DNA from: CAZMCH01 sp964564735
GTDB taxonomy: Bacteria > Poribacteria > DTPJ01
Direction: 5' to 3'
Length of the DNA stretch: 27,265 bases
NCBI GenBank assembly: GCA_964564735.1
Contig: CAZMCH010000056.1
Coordinates: 1 to 27,265 of the forward strand
The notes under the pieces were generated by a model. That model was not told the DNA's origin. It searched no databases and saw only the letters and a list, made by a program, of their open reading frames with translations. The position numbers and the translations under genes were made by a program. Below are positions 8,504 through 15,508 of this stretch, piece after piece (position 1 is the stretch's first letter; each line of letters starts with the position of its first letter).

Positions 8504-9585
8504 GCAGAGAATTTAAGCTAAATTACCGAGAGAATTGGCTCAGGACAATGAACTTTGCAAAGCCTGATTATATAATGGGTGGAATTGGTGTCCGAACAGA
8601 CGGTTGGGATAAGCATGGCTCAAAACTCAATGACCTATATGAAAAATACTATGGTTATCGTCCCATCGCTGATGACAAGATACCACATCCCGATCCGAAA
8701 CTTATCGATGAAAATGGAAACTATCATAACAAATGGACAGACGAATGGGGCTGTATCATGGAAGAAAGAGTCTATGGCATCCATCCAATGATAGTTGGTC
8801 ATCCATTTGAAAGCTATGATGCTTGGGAAACATATCAACCGCCAAAGGGTGCGGATATGTCGCCTGAAAGCATTGAGGCTGAGAAGAAGCAGGTTGAGCA
8901 AATAAAGCAAAATGGCGGAGTCGCTTTACAGCATTTTCTGAGAGTTTTTGAGCGTATGCAGTGGCTTAGAGGCTATGCAAATCTATTCTTTGATTTTGCC
9001 GAAGATTCGGAAGATGTATATAAACTCGCAAATATGGTCGTTGACTATAATATGTCGTGGATTGAACGGTCAATCGCAATCGGTGCTGATGGTGTCGGCT
9101 TCTCTGATGATTGGGGGACACAAACTGCACTAATGATAAAGCCTGAAAAATGGCGACAATTTTTTAAGCCTTTATACAAGCGCATGTTTGATCCCATAAA
9201 GAAAGCTGGCATGTTAGTTCATTTTCATTCTGACGGATACATCATTGATATAATACCCGATCTAAAGGAATTAGGAGTTGATGTGTTAAATTTGCAGACA
9301 AACTGTCATGACCTTGAGGAATTGGGAAAGTTATGCTATGAACTAAAACTATGTATTAGTTCTGATATGGACAGGCAAGGTGTGCTTTCATTTGGAACAC
9401 CACAAGATGTCCAAGATTATTTTGATAAAATTGCATATCTAATAGGCTCTAATGATGGCGGGCTAATGTTTTCTTGTGAATGTGGTTCAGACACTCCTCT
9501 CGAAAATATTGAATCAGCAATGAAAGCCCTAAAAAAATATCAAGAAACACCTATTGAAGATGTCCCTAAAAAATGGAATAAATAA
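8500..9585 (+). CDS. Uroporphyrinogen decarboxylase-family protein (not HemE)
   Basis: A 361-residue TIM-barrel protein of the URO-D superfamily, which also includes the corrinoid:CoM methyltransferases MtaA/MtbA. Recognisable parts are IGADGVGFSDDWGTQ, LVHFHSDGYI, VDVLNLQTN and SCECGSDTP. H241-x-H243 together with C326 or C328 could form a zinc site comparable to the H-x-C...C site of MtaA-type enzymes. The HemE N-terminal substrate-arginine motif is absent, so haem synthesis is unlikely. The ATG at 8500 is preceded by AGGAG and overlaps the previous stop; a TTG 21 nt upstream lies inside the small gene and is rejected as the start. A methyl transfer or demethylation role is inference. Confidence 0.8.
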   Translation: MSREFKLNYRENWLRTMNFAKPDYIMGGIGVRTDGWDKHGSKLNDLYEKYYGYRPIADDKIPHPDPKLIDENGNYHNKWTDEWGCIMEERVYGIHPMIVGHPFESYDAWETYQPPKGADMSPESIEAEKKQVEQIKQNGGVALQHFLRVFERMQWLRGYANLFFDFAEDSEDVYKLANMVVDYNMSWIERSIAIGADGVGFSDDWGTQTALMIKPEKWRQFFKPLYKRMFDPIKKAGMLVHFHSDGYIIDIIPDLKELGVDVLNLQTNCHDLEELGKLCYELKLCISSDMDRQGVLSFGTPQDVQDYFDKIAYLIGSNDGGLMFSCECGSDTPLENIESAMKALKKYQETPIEDVPKKWNK

Positions 9586-9615
9586 CATTTTAAAGTAAAT
9601 TTGGAAGAATACTAT

Positions 9616-10485
9616 ATGCCAATTACACAAGAAGATATTAAAGCAAAACTTCAAGTCTTCGGATTTCGCAAGGGCGATCGCATCATGGTTCATAGCTCAT
9701 TGAGGTCATTTGGGCATGTTGTGGGTGGTGTTGAAGCGGTTATAAAGGCATTGATGGATGTTGTTGGTGAAACAGGAACAATCATGATGCCATCATTTAA
9801 TCATGGTTTGCCTTTTTCGCCAAATGGCTCAGGCATATTCGATCCGAAAGAAACACCAACAACCAATGGAAAAATACCTGATACTTTTTGGCGCATGAAG
9901 GGCGTTTTTAGAAGCTTAAATCCCACTCATTCCTTTTCTGCATGGGGTAAAGACGCCGAAAGATATACAAAAGATCATCATTTGACCTTAACTATGGGTG
10001 AGGAATCTCCGCTGGGCATGATTGCCCTTGATGGTGGTTACCAAATAAATTTTGGAACTACACATGGAACTACCACAGCAAAGCATTTGGCAGAGACAAT
10101 AAATCGTTCTCCATGTCTAGGATACAGAACAGAGGAATATCCTGTTAGATTGCCTGATGGAAGTATTGCTTATCATAGGACATGGGGCTGGCGTGAAAGT
10201 GCTTGTCCAATAACCGATTCAGGTCAATATATAGAAACTGAGATGGAAAAACAAAAATTACAGAAAAAGGGATATATTGGCGATGCACTTGTTACATATT
10301 TTAGATTATGGAATCTAATTAAAGTAATTTTTGACATGCTAGATAATGGATATGATGGATTTCCGCCATGTTCTAAGTGTTCTATCAGACCAAGAGCTGT
10401 TGCTGAAACACGTCCCTCTGACTGGAAAGAAAAATGCGACCCACTAATGCTAAAAATGCTTATAAAAGAGCATAAATTACCTTAA
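9616..10485 (+). CDS. AAC(3)-fold acyltransferase (Antibiotic_NAT family)
   Basis: A 289-residue protein of the aminoglycoside 3-N-acetyltransferase/YokD fold. It has VHSSLRSFGHVVGG near the N-terminus, VGETGTIMMPSF for the core strand, FRSLNPTHSFSAWG, and GTTHGTTTAKHLAE, where family members carry the conserved N/T-x-x-H-x-A-E. It probably transfers an acyl group from CoA to an amine. Many chromosomal members have no resistance role, and the neighbours here (URO-D family, sugar genes) point to metabolism. The ATG at 9616 is chosen because GGAAG lies 8 nt upstream. The substrate is unknown. Confidence 0.8.
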   Translation: MPITQEDIKAKLQVFGFRKGDRIMVHSSLRSFGHVVGGVEAVIKALMDVVGETGTIMMPSFNHGLPFSPNGSGIFDPKETPTTNGKIPDTFWRMKGVFRSLNPTHSFSAWGKDAERYTKDHHLTLTMGEESPLGMIALDGGYQINFGTTHGTTTAKHLAETINRSPCLGYRTEEYPVRLPDGSIAYHRTWGWRESACPITDSGQYIETEMEKQKLQKKGYIGDALVTYFRLWNLIKVIFDMLDNGYDGFPPCSKCSIRPRAVAETRPSDWKEKCDPLMLKMLIKEHKLP

Positions 10486-10566
10486 AAGTGGTATGTCACC
10501 CAAAACAGATTGATGGCTTTTCTTGGATCAGCACAAAAAATATAATTTCCTTTGCAATAAACAAGG

Positions 10567-10595
10567 TTGACACTTTCTTTAGCATATTCTATAAT
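10567..10595 (+). promoter_or_regulatory. Consensus sigma70 promoter of the carbohydrate cluster
   Basis: TTGACA (10567-10572), a 17-nt spacer and TATAAT (10590-10595) match the sigma70 consensus exactly. Transcription would start near 10602, about 80 nt before the SMP-30 start codon. It lies in the 197-nt gap after the AAC(3)-like gene; the rest of that gap shows nothing else I can name. No operator palindrome is evident around it. Confidence 0.75.
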
Positions 10596-10682
10596 CAAAC
10601 CGTTTTGACGTTCTATAGCTAACATTGATAAAAAGATATATCTTCCTTAACTATAAAATCCCAACATGAAAGGAGAAACTTA

Positions 10683-11555
10683 ATGAAGCGCAAATTTGAT
10701 GACATTGTCCCAAAAGGGGCAAAACTAGAAAGAATTGCAACTGGATTTATGTTTACAGAAGGACCTGTCTGGGATGCAAAAAACAAATGCCTTTATTTCA
10801 GTGATATTCCAGCAAATATAATGCGAAAATGGTCTAAAGACAAAGGCGTTGAGATAATCAGAGAACCTAGCGGTAAATCCAATGGTTTGACACTGGATAA
10901 ACAGGGGCGATTGATTGCTTGTGAACATGCGAATCGCAGAGTCTCTCGAACGGAAAAAGACGGCACAGTCATTACGATTGCGGATAAATACAATGGCAAG
11001 AAGCTGAATAGCCCAAACGATGTCGTTGTAAAATCAGACGGAAGCATATATTTCACGGATCCGCCCTATGGGCTATCCGCAGAATTTGGGAATCTCGGTG
11101 AACAGGAATTATCGTTTCAAGGAGTCTATCGCCTATCTTCTGATGGCAAAGACTTAACTCTTTTGGTTGATGATTTCAACAAGCCAAATGGTCTTGCCTT
11201 CTCGCCTGATGAATCAATATTATATATAGATGATACCGATGAAGTGCATATCAGAGCATTTGACGTAAAGCCTGATGGCACTGTTGCGAATGGGCGTTTA
11301 CTCGTTGATTTGCGCGCAGACGCAGAAGGGAATGTTGATGGCATGAAGGTTGATTCTGAGGGGAATATCTTTGTAACAAGCCCCGGAGGAGTTTCGGTTA
11401 TTGATCCAGAAGGCAATAAGCTTGGTGTTATTGAGATGCCAGAAGTATCTGCCAATGTCGCTTGGGGAGAAGATGACTGGAAAACCCTATTCATCACAGC
11501 AAGCACATCAGTTTATAAAATAAAACTCAACATATCGGGCATAAAAGTTCCATGA
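10683..11555 (+). CDS. SMP-30/gluconolactonase/LRE family lactonase
   Basis: A 290-residue six-bladed beta-propeller of the SMP-30 family, which hydrolyses sugar lactones such as gluconolactone in the cytoplasm. The divalent-metal residues are visible: E26 (FTEGPVW), N112 (NSPNDVVV), N169 (KPNGLAFSPD) and D184 (in LYIDDTD). The last site reads IDDTD where many members have VADT. There is no signal peptide. AAAGGAG precedes the ATG. It is the first gene after the consensus promoter and is followed by a DUF4432 epimerase-like gene and a sugar isomerase, consistent with catabolism of an oxidised sugar. The exact lactone is unknown. Confidence 0.88.
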   Translation: MKRKFDDIVPKGAKLERIATGFMFTEGPVWDAKNKCLYFSDIPANIMRKWSKDKGVEIIREPSGKSNGLTLDKQGRLIACEHANRRVSRTEKDGTVITIADKYNGKKLNSPNDVVVKSDGSIYFTDPPYGLSAEFGNLGEQELSFQGVYRLSSDGKDLTLLVDDFNKPNGLAFSPDESILYIDDTDEVHIRAFDVKPDGTVANGRLLVDLRADAEGNVDGMKVDSEGNIFVTSPGGVSVIDPEGNKLGVIEMPEVSANVAWGEDDWKTLFITASTSVYKIKLNISGIKVP

Positions 11556-11571
11556 TTTGAGGTGATAAAAC

Positions 11572-12663
11572 ATGGCAAAATTATATGGACGAGAATATAC
11601 AAAAAATGAACTATTGCGCCTAATTGGCGATATATCTCAAGTCGCTGGAGCAAAAAGCTATATACTTAATGATGGAAATGCAAAAGGCGTTCATGCTGTT
11701 GATATACGCACAGGAAGCGGATTTGGCTTCTCTGTTCTGCCTGATAGAGGAATGGATATTTCTTTTGCAGAATATAACGGTCAACCATTATGTTGGCGTT
11801 CATCAACAGGGGAATTGCATCCATCGTATTTTGAACAAGAAGGGCTTGGCTGGCTAAGGGGGTTTTATGGTGGTTTGCTTGTAACATGTGGATTGACTTA
11901 TGCAGGCGCACCATGCACCGATGAAGGTAAAGAACTTGGCGTTCATGGTCGTGTTTCATATACACCTGCAAAAAACGTCTGGATAGATGGCGAATGGCAA
12001 GGCGATGATTATTTTATATGGGTGCAGGGAAAAGTCAGAGAAACATCCATGTTTGGTGATAATATTATGCTTACACGCAAGATATGGACGAAGCTTGGCG
12101 AATCAAAGCTATATATAAAGGACATTGTTGAAAATCTAGCTTTTGAGCCTGTTCCGAGTATGCAACTTTATCATATCAATATTGGATTTCCAATAGTTGA
12201 TGAGGATTCTGTCCTTATTTCCACATCAACAGAAGCCACACCGAGAGACGCAGATGCAATGGTTGATGCTAAGAATCATTATAGATTTCTTCCACCAACA
12301 CCCGCTTTTAAGGAAAGGGTATATTATCATAGCATGAAGGCTGATGATGATGGATATGCCTATTCAGCGATTGTAAATAAGAAATTCAATAATGGCAATG
12401 GTTTTGGTTGCTATGTCAAATATAATACAAACACACTCCCTCAATTTGTTGAATGGAAAATGAATGGCGAAGGCACTTATGTTGTGGGCATGGAGCCTGC
12501 AAACTGTCATGTTGAGGGAAGACACAAAGAACGTCTAAGGGGAACGCTTAAAATGCTTGATCCATATGAAAATTGCGAGTTTAATCTGGAAATTGGAGTG
12601 CTTCCATCAATAAAAGAAATTGAGCAATTTGAGGAATTAATAGGTATAATAAATGGGTATTAG
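11572..12663 (+). CDS. DUF4432 family protein (aldose 1-epimerase-like)
   Basis: A 363-residue protein matching the DUF4432 family, beta-sandwich proteins related to galactose mutarotase. Diagnostic stretches are GSGFGFSVLPDRGMDI, GGLLVTCGLTYAGAPC, LGVHGRVSYTPA, MQLYHINIGFPI and YVVGMEPANCHVEGR. The family probably acts on the anomeric carbon of a sugar or sugar acid, but a specific reaction is not established for most members. It lies 16 nt after the lactonase and 13 nt before the isomerase, so the three are co-transcribed and probably act on the same substrate. GAGGTG precedes the ATG. Confidence 0.85.
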   Translation: MAKLYGREYTKNELLRLIGDISQVAGAKSYILNDGNAKGVHAVDIRTGSGFGFSVLPDRGMDISFAEYNGQPLCWRSSTGELHPSYFEQEGLGWLRGFYGGLLVTCGLTYAGAPCTDEGKELGVHGRVSYTPAKNVWIDGEWQGDDYFIWVQGKVRETSMFGDNIMLTRKIWTKLGESKLYIKDIVENLAFEPVPSMQLYHINIGFPIVDEDSVLISTSTEATPRDADAMVDAKNHYRFLPPTPAFKERVYYHSMKADDDGYAYSAIVNKKFNNGNGFGCYVKYNTNTLPQFVEWKMNGEGTYVVGMEPANCHVEGRHKERLRGTLKMLDPYENCEFNLEIGVLPSIKEIEQFEELIGIINGY

Positions 12664-12676
12664 GAGGTAAAAAAAC

Positions 12677-13459
12677 ATGAAAAAGGGAATTTGTCTTGGT
12701 TGTGTTCCGGGTGCATCTCTTGAGGATCGATTTAAGTTGGCAAAAGATGCAGGATTTGACGGAGTTGAGATTAATACAGTTGACACAGACGAAGAAAGCA
12801 AGAATCTTAAATCCCTTGCGGATAAATATGGTCTAGAAATTCCAAGCGTTATGAATAGCGCACATTGGGAATTTCCTTTGTCTAGTCCTGATCCAGAAGT
12901 CCGCAAGAAATCTGTTGAAGGAATGATGAAATCATTAAAATCTGCAAAGATAGTCGGTGCAGATACGGTTTTGCTTGTTCCTGCAGTCGTCAATGATAAT
13001 GTAACTTATGAACAGGCTTATGAAAGATCACAAATAGAGATCAAAGAACTTGCCAAAGTCGCTGAGGAAATGAAAATATATATCGCCATAGAAAACGTCT
13101 GGAACAAGTTTCTGCTCAGTCCGATTGAGTTTGCAAGATATGTTGATGAATTCAAGAGCGAATACGTCGCCGCATACTTTGATGTTGGCAATATCATGCT
13201 TTATGGCTATCCTCATCACTGGATTAGAACGCTTGGTTCAAGGATAAAGAAGATTCACGTTAAGGGCTTCAGGGTCGGTGCAAAGCTATTCACATATCTA
13301 CTTGACAGCGATATTAACTGGAAAGAGGTAATGAAGGCGTTTGAAGATATTTCATATAATAATTATATTACCGCCGAAATGGGACCATTTTCAAGTTATC
13401 CCGATCAGGCTGTTTATGATATAAGCGCCCATCTTGATAGAATAATCGGTGGGAAATAA
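12677..13459 (+). CDS. Sugar phosphate isomerase/epimerase (xylose isomerase-like TIM barrel)
   Basis: A 260-residue protein of the AP-endonuclease-2/xylose-isomerase-like TIM barrel superfamily, close in style to hexulose-6-phosphate and L-ribulose-5-phosphate 3-epimerases. The expected metal ligands can be read: E139 (IAIENVWN), D169 (YFDVGN), H194 (KIHVKG) and E234 (TAEMGPF). FDGVEINT marks an early strand. It follows a strong TAGGAGG site and completes the lactonase-DUF4432-isomerase trio. The true sugar is unknown. Confidence 0.85.
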   Translation: MKKGICLGCVPGASLEDRFKLAKDAGFDGVEINTVDTDEESKNLKSLADKYGLEIPSVMNSAHWEFPLSSPDPEVRKKSVEGMMKSLKSAKIVGADTVLLVPAVVNDNVTYEQAYERSQIEIKELAKVAEEMKIYIAIENVWNKFLLSPIEFARYVDEFKSEYVAAYFDVGNIMLYGYPHHWIRTLGSRIKKIHVKGFRVGAKLFTYLLDSDINWKEVMKAFEDISYNNYITAEMGPFSSYPDQAVYDISAHLDRIIGGK

Positions 13460-13470
13460 TGATTTTGAAA

Positions 13471-13496
13471 GTAGGTTGGGGATTGACCCAACCTAC
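13471..13496. repeat. Perfect palindrome GTAGGTTGGG-N6-CCCAACCTAC
   Basis: A 10-bp perfect stem with a 6-nt loop lies in the 54-nt gap between the isomerase and pheA, ending just before the pheA ribosome binding site (GAGG at 13502). No T-run follows, so it is not an ordinary terminator. The GTAGGTTGGG core is a familiar dispersed intergenic repeat in many environmental bacteria. It could also restrain pheA expression as an RNA hairpin; that is inference. Confidence 0.7.
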
Positions 13497-13513
13497 AAAA
13501 CGAGGTATATAAT

Positions 13514-14584
13514 TTGGATATAAATGATCTAAGAAACAAGATTGACGCTTTGGATGAGGAGATCGTCAATCTGCTAAATAAAAGGACAGAGATCGTATTA
13601 GAGATCGGCAAACTAAAATCCAAAAGTGATTCTAGCATCTATGTTCCTCATCGTGAACAGGAAATAATCAAAAGACTTACTAATCTTAATAAAGGACCTT
13701 TTCCAAATGATGGATTGGCGCATGTCTATAATGAGATAATGTCTGCATGTCGTTCACTTGAAAAGCCGATCTCTGTTGCATTTTTAGGACCCGAGGCATC
13801 TTTTACACATATTGCAAGCATAAAGAATTTTGGTTCATCCGTAACTTACAAACCAATGCGAAGCGAGGCGGAAGTTTTCAGGGAAGTTGAGACTGGTAGG
13901 GCTGATTATGGTGTTTTAGCGATTGAAAATTCTACCGAAGGGGCAGTAAATCCAACATTAGACGCTTTTGTCAAATCCGATCTCAAGATATGCGCTGAAA
14001 TACTGGTGCAAATATCACATTATTTGATGGCTCTATGCTCTTTTGATGAAATAAAGGAAATACATTCACATCCACAAGTATTGGCTCAATGCAGAACATG
14101 GCTTGATAGAAATGCTAGGGATGTTAGAATCGTTGCGGAATCCAGTAGCGCAGAATCTGCAAAACTTGCCTCAAAGGGTAATAATATAGCAGCAATCGGA
14201 AGCAGTCTTGCTGCTGAAATTTATGGGCTTAATATTCTTGCAGAAAAGATTCAGGATATTCCAAATAATACAACAAGGTTTTTTGTTATCGGTCATCACT
14301 ATAGCCAAAGAACGGGTAACGATAAAACATCAGTGCTATTCTCAGTTAAGCATAAAGCGGGGGCATTAGCTCATGCTTTAAATATTCTTGCAGAATATGG
14401 ACTCAATCTGTCCAATATCCAATTACGTCCTTCAGGTATGAAAGCATGGGAGTATATCTTCTTTGTTGATCTTGATGGATATGTTGATGATGAACCTGTA
14501 AAAATGGCTCTTGATAGTCTTGAAAAAGACTCAGTGCTTGTAAAGGTGCTTGGATCATATCCAAAAGCGGGAAATCATGTCTGA
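13514..14584 (+). CDS. pheA: Bifunctional chorismate mutase/prephenate dehydratase (P-protein)
   Basis: A 356-residue cytoplasmic enzyme that converts chorismate to prephenate and then to phenylpyruvate for phenylalanine synthesis. An AroQ chorismate mutase domain occupies about 1-85 (DINDLRNKIDALDEEIVNLLNKR, with Arg and Lys in the typical helix positions). Prephenate dehydratase spans about 90-268 (VAFLGPEASFTH to the NTTRFFVIG motif). An ACT regulatory domain follows (GALAHALNILAEYGLNLSNI). The regulatory E-S-R-P motif reads Q303-L-R-P306, an unusual change at the phenylalanine-binding site. The start is TTG, with GAGG 8 nt upstream and a palindrome just before. It overlaps the next gene by 8 nt. 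Confidence 0.93.
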   Translation: MDINDLRNKIDALDEEIVNLLNKRTEIVLEIGKLKSKSDSSIYVPHREQEIIKRLTNLNKGPFPNDGLAHVYNEIMSACRSLEKPISVAFLGPEASFTHIASIKNFGSSVTYKPMRSEAEVFREVETGRADYGVLAIENSTEGAVNPTLDAFVKSDLKICAEILVQISHYLMALCSFDEIKEIHSHPQVLAQCRTWLDRNARDVRIVAESSSAESAKLASKGNNIAAIGSSLAAEIYGLNILAEKIQDIPNNTTRFFVIGHHYSQRTGNDKTSVLFSVKHKAGALAHALNILAEYGLNLSNIQLRPSGMKAWEYIFFVDLDGYVDDEPVKMALDSLEKDSVLVKVLGSYPKAGNHV

Positions 14585-15491
14585 TTACTATCAGGTATTT
14601 TTTAGGACAAAAAAGGGTGGAAAAGGCATAGATTACGAGACAGCAAAGGCAGAATTTATAAGTGTTTTCAGGGCTTATAAAGTTGTTTTAATTCGTGAAT
14701 TGCCCTTTAAGATGAGGATTCATGTTGAGATTCATAATATATCGGATGACGAAGTTGCGAATTTAGCGAAAAATCTAGGTTATACTTATGGAATACTCCA
14801 TGCACACGAAGAAGCATATCTTGGCGAGAAATTAGAAGCACGAAATACAGCACGATGGGTTGTTGGCTCAATTAGGCTAGGCGATAGAAAACTTCATCTA
14901 ACGGAAATCTATCGACAAGATGAAAATGATATAATTAAATCAGCACCTCATCAAAGGACATTTCTTGTTGATAAAGACGGTGAAGTAAAATCAGCGAAAG
15001 GTCATAGACGCAAAAGGGGCGTTTCCCCAAATGACGCAAAATTTATATTAAATATATCTGAATTGAATGGCAATGAAATTATATTTGATCCGTTTGGTGG
15101 AATTGGCGGGTTATTGCTTGAGAGTCGTGCAAGGGGATTTAAGATATTCGCTTCTGATATTGATCCTGTTGTCAGACCGGGGCTTGCAAGTGTAACAGAT
15201 AATCACTGTGTACTTGCTGATGCACGAAATTTACCTTTCAGAAATACCTTTTTTGATGTTATAATCACTGAACCGCCCTTTGGGACAAAATATAGACAGA
15301 ACGTCATTGATTCTATATCAGAATTATGCCGAGTGACTAAGCCAACGGGAAAAATTGTTTTGCTTATTGCGCAAGATATGTTCGATGCAATAGTATCTTG
15401 TATGCAAGATTACAATTTCGGTATGACAAAAGACTTTTTGATCAGGCGACATGGTGGATTAATAAGCCATGTTCTTATGTTTCAAAAATAA
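14577..15491 (+). CDS. Trm11/TrmG10-like SAM-dependent RNA methyltransferase
   Basis: A 304-residue protein with an N-terminal RNA-binding-like part (to about 150) and a C-terminal Rossmann methyltransferase. Motif I is D171-P-F-G-G-I-G-G followed by IFASDID. The catalytic motif is E232-P-P-F235 (ITEPPFGTKY). The layout matches archaeal/eukaryotic tRNA guanosine-N2 methyltransferases (Trm11, TrmG10), which end in DPPYG, so the E and F are substitutions. A role in tRNA G10 or other guanine N2 methylation is inferred. The ATG at 14577 overlaps pheA by 8 nt; an in-frame upstream start at 14550 would lie deep inside pheA and is less likely. Alternative: a bacterial RNA or DNA methyltransferase of the UPF0020 group. 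Confidence 0.7.
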   Translation: MSDYYQVFFRTKKGGKGIDYETAKAEFISVFRAYKVVLIRELPFKMRIHVEIHNISDDEVANLAKNLGYTYGILHAHEEAYLGEKLEARNTARWVVGSIRLGDRKLHLTEIYRQDENDIIKSAPHQRTFLVDKDGEVKSAKGHRRKRGVSPNDAKFILNISELNGNEIIFDPFGGIGGLLLESRARGFKIFASDIDPVVRPGLASVTDNHCVLADARNLPFRNTFFDVIITEPPFGTKYRQNVIDSISELCRVTKPTGKIVLLIAQDMFDAIVSCMQDYNFGMTKDFLIRRHGGLISHVLMFQK

Positions 15492-15508
15492 TAAATTGGA
15501 GGAAAATA

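Noticed and set aside
8500..9585. HemE (haem biosynthesis) identity of the URO-D family gene
   Set aside because: The N-terminal HemE substrate motif is absent and no haem genes are near; the H-x-H and Cys residues suggest the methyltransferase-like branch.
9616..10485. Antibiotic resistance gene
   Set aside because: The AAC(3) fold is shared by many chromosomal acyltransferases and the surroundings are metabolic; no mobile-element signs are seen around it.
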